From Hymenobacter psoromatis (lineage in GTDB: Bacteria; Bacteroidota; Bacteroidia; Cytophagales; Hymenobacteraceae): DNA of 64,000 bases. A model generated the notes under the pieces. The model made no database searches, was not told where the DNA came from, and was given only the letters and a program-made list of their open reading frames with translations. Position numbers and translations under genes: made by a program. The stretch spans positions 1,798,001 to 1,862,000 of the forward strand of contig NZ_JAIFAG010000001.1 of NCBI RefSeq assembly GCF_020012125.1. The letters run 5' to 3'. Every line of letters begins with the position of its first letter. The stretch's first letter is position 1. Below, piece by piece: positions 9,774-17,274 of this stretch.

Positions 9774-10433
9774 TCACGGGGCCAGACGGCTGATTTTCCA
9801 CTCCCTACCCCCCTCTTCGCGCTCATACACCAGGCGGTCGTGCAGGCGGCTGGGGCGGCCCTGCCAGAATTCGACCCGCGTGGGGCGCAGCACGTAGCCG
9901 CCCCAGTGCGGTGGGCGGGGCAAGGGGGCCTGGCCCTGGAAGCGGGCTTCGACCTCGTGCTCGCGGGCTGCCAATTCTTCCCGGCTGCCAATGACTTCGC
10001 TCTGGGGCGAGGCCCAGGCCCCGACCTGGCTGCTGCGGGGCCGGCTCTGGAAATACTCGGTAGAAACCTCGGCCGAGGCTCGTTCGACTACCCCCTCCAC
10101 CCGCACCTGACGCTCCAGACCGGGCCAGAAAAAGTTGAGGGCCGCCCGCGGCTGGCTGGCCAGCTCGTGGCCCTTGCGCGAGTCGTAGTTGGTATAGAAG
10201 AGAAAGCCCGCGTCGTCGGGCAGGCCCTTGAGCAGCACCACGCGCTGGCTGGGCTGGCCGGTGGCCGCGTCTACGGTGGCCAGGGTCAGGGCCGCGGGCT
10301 CAGGCAGCTGGGCGGCCACGGCCTCATCGAGCCACTGCCGAAACTGCGCCACGGCCTCGGGCCGCACGTCGGTTTCGAGCAGCGTGCGCTGGGTGTAGCT
10401 CTGGCGCAGGTCGGCTAGTTCGGCGTCGGTCAT
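9774..10433 (-). CDS. pdxH: pyridoxamine 5'-phosphate oxidase
   Basis: FMN enzyme of the vitamin B6 pathway that oxidises pyridoxine/pyridoxamine phosphate to pyridoxal phosphate. FMN-binding segments are visible ([39 protein letters not shown]), as is the C-terminal substrate segment with WGGYVLRP and RLHDRL. The start [13 protein letters not shown] was chosen because family members begin just before this LR-x-SY segment; an ATG 15 codons earlier adds an atypical tail. About 219 aa, normal length. Confidence 0.95.
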   Translation of the reverse strand: MTDAELADLRQSYTQRTLLETDVRPEAVAQFRQWLDEAVAAQLPEPAALTLATVDAATGQPSQRVVLLKGLPDDAGFLFYTNYDSRKGHELASQPRAALNFFWPGLERQVRVEGVVERASAEVSTEYFQSRPRSSQVGAWASPQSEVIGSREELAAREHEVEARFQGQAPLPRPPHWGGYVLRPTRVEFWQGRPSRLHDRLVYEREEGGREWKISRLAP

Positions 10434-10500
10434 GCGGTGAATTAGTAAAGGAGTAAGTGAATTATTTTTGATTAGCAACCAGCAAGCAGCAGCTAAACAA

Positions 10501-10508
10501 CAAAGGTA
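10501..10508 (-). promoter_or_regulatory. pdxH -7 element
   Basis: TACCTTTG on the reverse strand, an exact TAnnTTTG, 68 nt before the pdxH start in the divergent gap with yqgE. A TTGG lies about 21 nt upstream, slightly further than usual. Confidence 0.5.
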
Positions 10509-10563
10509 GGCGGGGCGGCTCCCTACCCTCCAACCGCGGCGCGGCGGCTACGTAGCTAGGGGC

Positions 10564-11118
10564 ATGAAATCCGGTACGCTACTCATCTCGCAGCCCTTTT
10601 TGGGCGACCCTAACTTTGAGCGCAGCGTGGTGCTGCTCTGCCGTTACAGTCCGGCAGAGGGGGCGTTTGGCCTGGTGCTGACCCGCCCTACCCCCCTGGT
10701 GCTGGGCGATGTGCTGCCCCTGCCGCCCGGCGCGCCCGCGGCCAGCCAGCGGCTGCCACTCTTGGCGGGCGGCCCGGTGCAGCCCGATACGCTGCACTTT
10801 CTGCATCAGCGGCCCGAGCTGCCGGGGGCTACTGACCTCGGCCAGGGCGTGTACTGGGGCGGTGACTTCGACCTGTTTTTAGCGGGGCTGGCAGACGAGG
10901 CCGCGGCCGCCACGGTGCGCCTGTTCGTGGGCTATTCGGGCTGGTCGGCGGGGCAGCTGGAGCAGGAAATCGAGGGCGGCTCCTGGATTCGGCAGCCCGC
11001 CTCTGCCGGGAAAGTGTTTACTTTGGAGTCTGATGCGTTCTGGCGCTCGATTCTGCGTGAAAAAGGCGGACGCTACCGCGCCCTGTCCAATTATCCGCTC
11101 GACCCGCGCCTGAATTAA
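10564..11118 (+). CDS. YqgE/AlgH family protein (DUF179)
   Basis: 184 aa. The N-terminus MKSGTLLISQPFLGDPNFERSV is the classic YqgE/AlgH opening, followed by LLCRYSPAEGAFGLVLTRP. A central GGPVQPDTLHFLH and a late FVGYSGWSAGQLE complete the family pattern. The function is unresolved; AlgH was linked to alginate regulation in Pseudomonas and YqgE often neighbours yqgF. It is divergent from pdxH and followed by the DUF349 gene. Confidence 0.93.
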   Translation: MKSGTLLISQPFLGDPNFERSVVLLCRYSPAEGAFGLVLTRPTPLVLGDVLPLPPGAPAASQRLPLLAGGPVQPDTLHFLHQRPELPGATDLGQGVYWGGDFDLFLAGLADEAAAATVRLFVGYSGWSAGQLEQEIEGGSWIRQPASAGKVFTLESDAFWRSILREKGGRYRALSNYPLDPRLN

Positions 11119-11196
11119 TTTTTTTTCTGCCCCCCGTTCCGGCGGCCTTTTTCCTCCCCCTCCCCTGGCCCTGGCCGCCGGTTATTGCTTCGCTTT

Positions 11197-13635
11197 ATGC
11201 TGCCCGAAGAAACCCCTACCCCCGCCCCCACGCCCGCTGAGCAGAGCCCGGCCCCGACCGCTGCTTCTGACCCGCAGCGCATTCTCGAAGCCCGCCTGGC
11301 CGAGCTCCGCGCCCGGCCCGCCGCTGAGCCTACCGCCGCCGCCCCAGTCCTGAGCGACACGCCGCCCGCCGCCGCCGTGCCCCCCAGCGGGGGCGCTACC
11401 CAGACCGAGGTGGACCCCCTGCTCTCAGAGCCCGGCCTGGCCGAAGCCCTGGCCGAGAACGCACCCAACCCATCTACCCCGGACGCCGGCACGCCCGAAG
11501 CCACGGCGGCCGCCGAAACCGCCCAGCACGTTTCCGCCGATGTGGCGGCTGAGCACCTTTCGGCCCCGCAGGCGCGCGCCGTGGCCCACTATGGCCAAGC
11601 CATGACCCCGGCCACCCAGGAAGCGGAAGCGGAGGCGGGAGCAGCAAGTGAGGACCCAGCCGCCCCTACCCCCCCCGCGCCGGCCGAGGCACCCGAGGCC
11701 GCTCCGGTAGCCGAGCTACCCTCGGCAGAGGCCCTTGACGCGGCGCCGGCAGAAGTAGCTACCCTCCCCACTTCCGCTACCGACACCGCTGCCGAAGCCC
11801 ATCAGGCCGAGCTGGCACACCAGGCGCACGAGCAAGAAGCGCCGCCCGCCGGCAGCGCGGAAGGGGAGGGCGAAGCCGACGACTACGTGCCCGAAACCCC
11901 GGCCCCGGATTTCAGTCAGCTCGACCTCGACAGCCAGGCCGCCCACCTCATCGACCTGCTGCGCCGGCCCGATGCGCGCCGCAACCGCCAGCAGATTCTG
12001 GAGCTGACCCGCCAGTATGAGGCCAACGTGGCCAGCGCCCGCGCCGCCTCGCGCCAGAAGCTGGGCGAAGACCACAACGCCCCCCAGGAGTTCAGCTTTC
12101 AGCCCCCGGCCAGCCAGGCCGAGCTCAACAAAGCTCTCCAGGAGTTTCGCGAGGGCCGCGCCCGCGATGCCAAAGCCGAAGACCAGAGCCGCACCCAGAA
12201 CCTGGCCCGCAAGCAGGAACTGCTGAGTCAGCTGCGCCAGCTGGTGGAAAGCGCCGAAACCAAGGACAGCTCGCAGAAGCTTAAGCAGCTGCAAGCTGAC
12301 TGGAAATCTACCGGCCCAGTGCCCCAGACCGATAGCCAGGAAACCTGGAATACCTACCACGGCCTGCTCGACCGCTACTACGCCAACCAGGGCCGCTTTT
12401 ATGAGCTGAAAGAACTGGACCGCCGCCGCAACCAGGAAGCCAAGGAAGCCCTCATCAGCCGCGCCGAAGCCCTGCAGGCTGCGCCCGGCATTAATAAGGC
12501 GCTGGATGAGCTCAAAAAGCTGCACGACGACTGGAAGCACATCGGGCCGGTGCCCGGCGAGCAGCGCGAGCCGCTGTGGCAGCGCTTTTTGGCCGCCTCG
12601 GAGGCCGTGCACCTGCGCCGCAAAGAATTCGTGGACGTGCGCTCGGCCCAGGAGGGGCAGAACCTGACCGTGAAGCAGGCCCTGCTGGCGCGGGTGCTGC
12701 CCTTTGCCGAGTTCGCCACCGAGCGCGTGAATGAGTGGCGCTCGCGCACCGATGAGCTGCAGGAAATCAAGAAGGAATGGGAAGCCGCCGGCCCCGTGCC
12801 CCGCGCCCAGGCCGACCAGCTCAACAAACAGTACTGGAACGCCTACAAGGCATTTTTCAACCGCAAGAACGAGTTTTTCAAGAGTCTCGACTCAGAGAAA
12901 AATACCAATCTGCAAGCCAAATACGCCCTCATCGAGCAGGCCGAAGCCGCTCAGCAGAGCGCCGACTTTGACGAGGCCCGCAGCGTGGTGATGCGGGTGC
13001 AAAAGGAGTGGAAGGACATCGGCCGGGTACCCGAGAAGCAGGCTGATAAAATCTGGAAGCGCTTCCGCGCCGCCTGCGACAGCGTATTTGACCGCCCTAA
13101 GCAGGACACCCGCTCCGCCCGTGGGGACCGCGAGGAGCGCCAGCCGACGGTTGCCAGCGCCGAGCAGACGACCAAGCTGGACGAGGTAGGCCAGCGGGTG
13201 GCCGCCCTCTCGCCCGACGCCCCCGGCACGCTCGAAGGCTTCCGCGACCTGCTCGCCGATTGGGCCCAACTCGACGCGGCTGGCTCCGGCACTTCCGACC
13301 GGGGCGAGGAGCAACTCCAGACCCTACTGGGTAAGTACCTGGACCAGACTGCCGGCATCACGCCCGCCGACCGCGAGGACCTGCTCTTCCGGGCGGAAGT
13401 AGCCCGCCTCAAAGCCCGGCCCCAGGCCCAGCAGGCGTTCACCCGCAAGGAAACCGGCCTGCGCCGTGAGATTCAGGAACTGGAAAACGACGTAGCGACC
13501 CTACAAACCAACCTCGATTTCTTCGCCCGCTCCAAAAACGCCGACCAGCTGCGCCAGGAGTACGAAGGCCGCATGGCCGAGGCCCGCACCCGCATCGACA
13601 AGCTCAAGAAGCAACTCAAGCAGTTGCGTAGCTAA
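11197..13635 (+). CDS. DUF349 repeat protein
   Basis: About 812 aa. The first 240 residues are a Pro/Ala/Glu-rich low-complexity tail. Then come at least four DUF349 units, each with a W-x-x-x-G-P/R-VP core (GPVPQTDSQ, GPVPGEQRE, GPVPRAQAD, GRVPEKQAD) in a charged helical setting, and a final coiled coil (about 750-812). DUF349 proteins are cytoplasmic and helical, of unclear role. The ATG giving MLPEETPTP was chosen; a TTG four codons upstream is possible. A strong terminator follows. Confidence 0.88.
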   Translation: MLPEETPTPAPTPAEQSPAPTAASDPQRILEARLAELRARPAAEPTAAAPVLSDTPPAAAVPPSGGATQTEVDPLLSEPGLAEALAENAPNPSTPDAGTPEATAAAETAQHVSADVAAEHLSAPQARAVAHYGQAMTPATQEAEAEAGAASEDPAAPTPPAPAEAPEAAPVAELPSAEALDAAPAEVATLPTSATDTAAEAHQAELAHQAHEQEAPPAGSAEGEGEADDYVPETPAPDFSQLDLDSQAAHLIDLLRRPDARRNRQQILELTRQYEANVASARAASRQKLGEDHNAPQEFSFQPPASQAELNKALQEFREGRARDAKAEDQSRTQNLARKQELLSQLRQLVESAETKDSSQKLKQLQADWKSTGPVPQTDSQETWNTYHGLLDRYYANQGRFYELKELDRRRNQEAKEALISRAEALQAAPGINKALDELKKLHDDWKHIGPVPGEQREPLWQRFLAASEAVHLRRKEFVDVRSAQEGQNLTVKQALLARVLPFAEFATERVNEWRSRTDELQEIKKEWEAAGPVPRAQADQLNKQYWNAYKAFFNRKNEFFKSLDSEKNTNLQAKYALIEQAEAAQQSADFDEARSVVMRVQKEWKDIGRVPEKQADKIWKRFRAACDSVFDRPKQDTRSARGDREERQPTVASAEQTTKLDEVGQRVAALSPDAPGTLEGFRDLLADWAQLDAAGSGTSDRGEEQLQTLLGKYLDQTAGITPADREDLLFRAEVARLKARPQAQQAFTRKETGLRREIQELENDVATLQTNLDFFARSKNADQLRQEYEGRMAEARTRIDKLKKQLKQLRS

Positions 13636-13652
13636 GCCAGATTTATTTTGCT

Positions 13653-13687
13653 AAAAGAGGCCGCTCCCACTAGGGGCGGCCTCTTTT
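13653..13687 (+). terminator. intrinsic terminator after the DUF349 gene
   Basis: Perfect 12-bp stem AAAAGAGGCCGC / GCGGCCTCTTTT with an 11-nt loop, ending in a T run 17 nt past the stop codon. Confidence 0.88.
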
Positions 13688-13702
13688 ATTCGCGGGCACG
13701 GG

Positions 13703-13733
13703 TTGGCCAGTTATCCTTTTTGGCGTACTTTTG
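13703..13733 (+). promoter_or_regulatory. tRNA-Thr promoter
   Basis: TTGG, 19 nt, then TACTTTTG: a near-ideal Bacteroidota sigma-A promoter, ending 12 nt before the tRNA. Confidence 0.75.
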
Positions 13734-13745
13734 CCTCACAATTAA

Positions 13746-13818
13746 GCCTCCATAGCTCAGTTGGTAGAGCTTCTGACTTGTAATCAGAGGGTCGTTGGTT
13801 CGAGTCCGACTGGGGGCT
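13746..13818 (+). tRNA. tRNA-Thr (anticodon TGT)
   Basis: 73-nt cloverleaf read by eye: acceptor GCCTCCA/TGGGGGC, D stem GCTC/GAGC, anticodon stem TCTGA/TCAGA with loop CTTGTAA (anticodon TGT), variable loop GGGTC, T arm GTTGG-TTCGAGT-CCGAC and discriminator T. CCA is not encoded. It has its own promoter and terminator. Confidence 0.97.
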
Positions 13819-13832
13819 CCGGTTGCTCAATT

Positions 13833-13868
13833 AAAAGGCACCTCTCGCATTGGCGGGAGGTGCCTTTT
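13833..13868 (+). terminator. terminator of the tRNA-Thr gene
   Basis: 15-bp stem from AAAAGGCACCTC to GAGGTGCCTTTT with a 6-nt loop and a T run. It separates the tRNA from the CRISPR-Cas locus. Confidence 0.88.
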
Positions 13869-13938
13869 TTGCGTGGCCCCCGCCGCTGTTGCGAACGAGC
13901 TTAAAAACAATTCAGGGGCTGCTATTTTTGGGGGAAGA

Positions 13939-13970
13939 TTTGGTAATTTATGGCAGTTGTCTTACATTTG
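13939..13970 (+). promoter_or_regulatory. cas6 promoter
   Basis: TTTG, 20 nt, then TACATTTG, an exact TAnnTTTG, 50 nt before the cas6 start. Confidence 0.65.
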
Positions 13971-14020
13971 ACCACTTCATTTAGCAAGCCTATTCTTCCC
14001 ACCAAACTTAGCCAAGCCCC

Positions 14021-14689
14021 TTGCGACTTCATCTCTACCTGACCGCTGACCAGGTGGTTCCCTTCGACTACCTGCCCACGTTAAAAAGCGCCTTTCACCG
14101 CTGGGCGGGCCACGATGAGGGCTTGCACGATGGCCTCTCGCTTTACTCCTACGCCTGGCTGCGCGGCGGCCGGGCCGGGCGCGGCGTCATTCGCTTTTCG
14201 GAGGGCGCGAGCTGGTTTATCTCAGCTCCCGACGAAACCCTGATTCACGCGCTGGTATCGGGCGTGGTGCGCGCCCCCGACCTGGGCCTGGGCCTGCGCG
14301 TGGCCGACGCGCGGATGCAGCGCGCGCCCGACTTCGCGGCTGGCGAGCAGGCGTTTCGCGTGGCCAGCCCGGTCTTCATTAAACACGAAACGGAGCGCGG
14401 CAAGCCCGCCGACCACCTGCTGCCCGGCCATCCGCTGGCCGACGAGCTGCTGACCGCTACCCTGCGCCACAAGCTGCGCCAGGCCGGCCTGGACGACACG
14501 GGCGCGACGGTGCGCTTCGACTCAGCCTTTATTGCCACGGCCAAAACCAAGCTCTTCCGCTACCAGCAGGTGCAGTGCCGCGCCAGCGTGTGCCCGGTGC
14601 TGGTGAGCGGCAGCAGCGCGCAAATCGGGTTCGCCTGGGAAGTGGGGGTAGGCCACTCGACAGGCATTGGCTGCGGGGCGCTGGTGTAG
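14021..14689 (+). CDS. cas6: CRISPR endoribonuclease Cas6
   Basis: 222 aa RAMP-fold endoribonuclease expected to cut the array transcript within each repeat, leaving an 8-nt 5' handle (ATTGAAAT here). The N-terminus MRLHLYLTADQ is a typical first ferredoxin strand. The C-terminus carries the Cas6 glycine-rich loop (GVGHSTGIGCGAL) preceded by the beta-strand FAWEVGV. Candidate catalytic His lie in the N-terminal third (FHRWAGHDEGLHD). It starts at TTG. It has its own promoter and terminator and is separated from the other cas genes by 2 kb holding small reverse-strand genes and an IS630 copy. Confidence 0.88.
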   Translation: MRLHLYLTADQVVPFDYLPTLKSAFHRWAGHDEGLHDGLSLYSYAWLRGGRAGRGVIRFSEGASWFISAPDETLIHALVSGVVRAPDLGLGLRVADARMQRAPDFAAGEQAFRVASPVFIKHETERGKPADHLLPGHPLADELLTATLRHKLRQAGLDDTGATVRFDSAFIATAKTKLFRYQQVQCRASVCPVLVSGSSAQIGFAWEVGVGHSTGIGCGALV

Positions 14690-14693
14690 TAAA

Positions 14694-14717
14694 AAAGCAG
14701 CCGGATGGGGCTGCTTT
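14694..14717 (+). terminator. terminator after cas6
   Basis: Stem AAAGCAGCC / GGCTGCTTT with a 6-nt loop right after the cas6 stop, partly symmetric. It may also end the convergent small-gene transcript. Confidence 0.7.
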
Positions 14718-14724
14718 AGGTGGA

Positions 14725-14916
14725 TTACTCTTTTTCTCGGCGCTTTTTGTCCGCTTCTATCATGCGTTGCATCGCTTCTTCCCGGCTGATGAGTGAGCCA
14801 GCATCTGCCAACAGCTCCCGCCACACCCCGGCGGGGTCGCGGTCTTCGAACGAGTTGTGGAAGTTGACCGGGGCACCAGTAGCGGGCGAGTTCGGCTTCG
14901 GTGGCAAGTTCGCCAT
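14725..14916 (-). CDS. small protein, paralogue of its neighbour
   Basis: 63 aa with a proline-rich N-terminus and a helical, charged C-terminus (WRELLADAGSLISREEAMQR then a Lys/Arg/Glu tail). The W-x-x-LLA-x-x-G-x-x-hydrophobic-S/T-REE pattern is shared with the gene 10 nt upstream, indicating a tandem duplication. No known family is recognised. It lies in the cas6-cas5 interval and is transcribed towards cas6. Confidence 0.55.
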   Translation of the reverse strand: MANLPPKPNSPATGAPVNFHNSFEDRDPAGVWRELLADAGSLISREEAMQRMIEADKKRREKE

Positions 14917-14926
14917 TGCGCGTGGC

Positions 14927-15145
14927 TTATCTCTTTTTAGCGGCTTGCTCCTGGACGCGGCGAATCATCTCCTCACGGGTGACGACAGTGCCCCGCGTGG
15001 CCAGCAAACGTTGCCAGGCATCGTCCGCGCCGGGGCCTTGGAATGGGTTGGGCTGCTTGGGGTTAGCAGAGGTATCGCCGGACTTCGGCGACGGTGCCGG
15101 CGACTTTGATGCCGAGGGCTGCGAATTTTCCAGTGGTGTCATCAT
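14927..15145 (-). CDS. small protein, paralogue of its neighbour
   Basis: 72 aa with a Ser/Pro-rich, probably disordered N-terminal half followed by WQRLLATRGTVVTREEMIRR and a basic tail, the same C-terminal pattern as the 63-aa gene downstream. The start chosen (ATGATG) overlaps the end of the 97-aa gene by 83 nt in another frame. A non-ATG start after that gene's stop would be shorter and keep the conserved part. Function is unknown. Confidence 0.5.
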   Translation of the reverse strand: MMTPLENSQPSASKSPAPSPKSGDTSANPKQPNPFQGPGADDAWQRLLATRGTVVTREEMIRRVQEQAAKKR

Positions 15146-15356
15146 ATTCCAAAGCTACGAAAAGAAACATGCCCTTGCCCATGAAACCGAACAAACGCCA
15201 TACAGTTGGGAATTCCGAGGTTGTATCTGGTGCTGATACGTTCACCGGGTCCGCATACACGGCCCGCACCTGCGCCACAGTCACACCCAGCCGCTGGAGT
15301 GCTACGGCGCTGAGCTGGCTCACGTCGAGGTCGGGAGTAGGGTTAAGGTTTTCCAT
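15063..15356 (-). CDS. small protein, weakly BrnT-toxin-like layout
   Basis: 97 aa. After a leading helix (VALQRLGVTVAQVRAVYADP) come alternating strands with an Arg and a Lys-rich turn (RLFGFMGKGMFLFVALEYDD). The order helix, ADP, Arg, two strands recalls BrnT/RelE-fold toxins, but no catalytic set is certain, so this is only a hint. It heads a three-gene reverse-strand cluster beside cas6. Its upstream region carries the CRISPR-repeat-like 29-mer about 100 nt away. Confidence 0.5.
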   Translation of the reverse strand: MENLNPTPDLDVSQLSAVALQRLGVTVAQVRAVYADPVNVSAPDTTSEFPTVWRLFGFMGKGMFLFVALEYDDTTGKFAALGIKVAGTVAEVRRYLC

Positions 15357-15458
15357 AAAAAGAGGAGAAGAAGTGCAATTAGACCACCAGAAGACGTGAA
15401 TCTCTTACCAATATTCCAAACAGTCCGATTAATAGCCTCACCGACTATTCGCTCATGT

Positions 15459-15487
15459 GTTTCAATTTCAGCTGATTCTATTGAAAT
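15459..15487 (+). repeat. CRISPR-repeat-like 29-mer (pseudo-repeat) between cas6 and cas5
   Basis: Exactly as long as the array repeat and matching it at 19 of 29 positions. The matches concentrate at the ends: G.TTCAATT at the 5' end and the full 8-nt handle ATTGAAAT at the 3' end. It has the same orientation as the array. What follows (GAGTGAGGTTTAACG...) would be the guide-like part. No second pseudo-repeat was found within 80 nt. Location and form recall CreA RNAs of CreTA modules; that role is inference. Confidence 0.55.
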
Positions 15488-15639
15488 GAGTGAGGTTTAA
15501 CGAAAATAACAAAGCGAAGCTAAGCCAGTAAACTAGAAAAATTACTTCTACTTCCCTCACCCCAACGACTTTTCTCTCATATCGGCTCTTTAGTGTACTA
15601 TTGTTCAAGTAAAACACTGCTCTAAGTACCCGTGGTTAA

Positions 15640-16269
15640 TTAGTTTATGTTAAATTTTGAGAAATTTATTCTCCATAAATTTCCTACTTGCGCTAAGCAA
15701 CGATTAACTGCGTAGAAAAGAGTATCCTTATTAAAGTAGTCACCTGGGTCAAGCTGTTCTTTCTTTAATTTACGCCAAAATGTTTCCGCAATATTGAGGT
15801 GTGGCGAATAAGTAGGTAAATAAAATACACGTAATCCGCGTGCTTCCCAAAAAGGTAATTGCTGCTGGATTAGCTGCGCTTTGTGGATACTTACATTATC
15901 TACCACAATTACTGTTGGCTTTCGAATCTTAAAAGATAATTCTTCTAGTTGTGTAAAGATAAAATTTGCGCTAATAGTCGTTTCCGTTGTTAACCAATGG
16001 GTTTGATTGCGTCGGCTAATAAGTCCCCAAATATTGATTTTATAGCCTTGCTCAACTGGTATGAAAACTTCTTCCCCTAGGAACTGCCACCCGTAGGGCA
16101 CGTAGCCCGTACTGCACACATGGCTTTCATCTCCGTAAAATAAGTTTAGAAAACCTTGCTCGCAAAGTATCTCTAATTCAGTTAATTGCGCCTTCTTTAA
16201 GGCATATAAATCCGGGCAGGGCTTGCCTTTACAGCGCCTTCTTATTCGCTTATATCGTCCGTCAAGACT
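15640..16269 (-). CDS. IS630 transposase, catalytic part (read by -1 frameshift)
   Basis: The frame opens at the slippery site and continues SLDGRYKRIRRRCKGKPCPD through FYGDESHV (first catalytic Asp), VIVVDNVSIHKAQ (second Asp) and SPHLNIAETFWRKLKK (Glu of the DDE triad). A GTG at 16119 could start a shorter product, but that would lose the first catalytic Asp. This supports expression as a fusion of about 340 aa with the upstream helix-turn-helix part, the normal IS630 transposase length. Confidence 0.88.
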   Translation of the reverse strand, partial: SLDGRYKRIRRRCKGKPCPDLYALKKAQLTELEILCEQGFLNLFYGDESHVCSTGYVPYGWQFLGEEVFIPVEQGYKINIWGLISRRNQTHWLTTETTISANFIFTQLEELSFKIRKPTVIVVDNVSIHKAQLIQQQLPFWEARGLRVFYLPTYSPHLNIAETFWRKLKKEQLDPGDYFNKDTLFYAVNRCLAQVGNLWRINFSKFNIN

Positions 16270-16661
16270 TTTAAAAAAGATTTAAAGGTGCTCAAGCTAA
16301 CCGATTTGTTAGTTTCCTGTTCCCATTCCGCTTTAGCCGTTTCAATACGTTGTCTATTCGCTTTGATAGCTTGCAAAACAGACTCTTTATCCTCCACTAC
16401 GCTTACTACTGCTTTGCGCCCGCGTCCAGTCTTTGTTTGTAGTCCCTCAATACCCTCCTCTTGATAGCGTTTTGTCCACCCATTAATACTTACATAAGTC
16501 ATAGCCGTAAACTTGGCTACTTGCTCTGAGGTGAGCCCGATAGCTTTTAATAAAATCACTTCGCATCTAGCACGAAAACAGGGCGTCTTTCCCGTTCTAA
16601 CTCCTTGTTCTAAGGCTGACTTTTCAGATTCACTCAGTAAGGGGGTATTAACTCTTGACAT
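16242..16661 (-). CDS. IS630 transposase, N-terminal DNA-binding part
   Basis: 139 aa starting MSRVNTPLLSESEKSALEQG, with a helix-turn-helix (LTSEQVAKFTAMTYVSINGW), then LQTKTGRGRKAVVS and a second helical segment typical of the IS630 N-terminus. Near its end the heptamer T TTA AAA sits in frame at 16269-16275. A -1 slip there joins it to the catalytic frame after 131 codons. Without the slip, translation stops eight codons later. Confidence 0.88.
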   Translation of the reverse strand: MSRVNTPLLSESEKSALEQGVRTGKTPCFRARCEVILLKAIGLTSEQVAKFTAMTYVSINGWTKRYQEEGIEGLQTKTGRGRKAVVSVVEDKESVLQAIKANRQRIETAKAEWEQETNKSVSLSTFKSFLKVLTDDISE

Positions 16662-16728
16662 GATGCAAAGCTAATCATTATAACATAAACTAATTAGCAA
16701 CGAGTACTTACCTCTGATAAACTGGCAA

Positions 16729-17274
16729 ATGCACGAATTGAAAATAGTTACCTACACGGGTCCCTTCGGCTACCTCAAACCCTGGACGGCGGTGCGCGAC
16801 GGCGAGACTTACTCGCAGCAGTTTCTTACCCCTTCCGTCATTGAGGGGATGCGGCAGAAGCTGAGCGTGGCCCAGATTCTGCGGCACCGGCTGAGCTATG
16901 ACTTGCTGGATATGCAGCAGGAGGTCGTACACGCCCGCGCCTGGAAGCGCGGCAGGCCCCGCAACACGGGCGTATTGACGCGGGGCATTCTGGTGAACCC
17001 GACGCTGCGGCTGGCTTTTGGTAACGAGGAAGATGCGCGGCGGGCGGCCTGCCAGCACCTGTGCCTGTGCCGAAACGAGGACCTGGTGTTTCCGCAAGCG
17101 GAAATCAAGACTATTGAGGAGGTCGACTTCGACCGACTCGATGGCTTTGAGTTGCGGTTTGAGGCGGAGCATCCGGCGGCTTTTCCGGTGGGCTACAACC
17201 GCTTTGCGGGCGGGGAGTTGATGCGCGGCTGGCTGCAAGTGGGGGGGCGGCCGGTGCGGCTGGCGGGCCGATGA
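16729..17274 (+). CDS. cas5: Cas5, Cascade subunit
   Basis: 181 aa RAMP protein expected to bind the 5' handle of the crRNA in Cascade. Visible features: a first beta-strand (LKIVTYTGPFGYLKPW) with the Cas5-type aromatic/Pro segment, a thumb-like region in the middle (VVHARAWKRGRPRNTGVL), and a late glycine-rich turn (GYNRFAGGELMRGWLQ). Identity also rests on position before cas3. The stop overlaps the cas3 start (ATGA). The IS630 right end lies 18 nt upstream, so the native promoter has probably been displaced. Shorter than most I-B Cas5 (about 220-250 aa). Confidence 0.75.
   Translation: MHELKIVTYTGPFGYLKPWTAVRDGETYSQQFLTPSVIEGMRQKLSVAQILRHRLSYDLLDMQQEVVHARAWKRGRPRNTGVLTRGILVNPTLRLAFGNEEDARRAACQHLCLCRNEDLVFPQAEIKTIEEVDFDRLDGFELRFEAEHPAAFPVGYNRFAGGELMRGWLQVGGRPVRLAGR

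Larger units (their letters stand above)
15623..16710 (-). mobile_element. IS630-family insertion sequence
   Basis: About 1.09 kb bounded by 30-bp terminal inverted repeats with three mismatches (TAAGTACCCGTGG... on the left; the complement of ...AGCAACGAGTACTTA on the right). A TA dinucleotide lies at both edges, the IS630 target duplication. Inside are two overlapping frames joined by a -1 slippery heptamer. Base composition is far more AT-rich than the surroundings. The right end lies 18 nt before the cas5 ATG. The element looks intact and possibly active. Confidence 0.93.

Noticed and set aside
15519..15547. Possible second pseudo-repeat downstream of 15459
   Set aside because: Aligned at spacer distance it matches at too few positions and lacks the ATTGAAAT handle.
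16716..16744. Second CRISPR-repeat-like sequence at the cas5 start (GAATTGAAA)
   Set aside because: Only the last 9-10 bases match; the 5' part is random, and the bases are codons of cas5.
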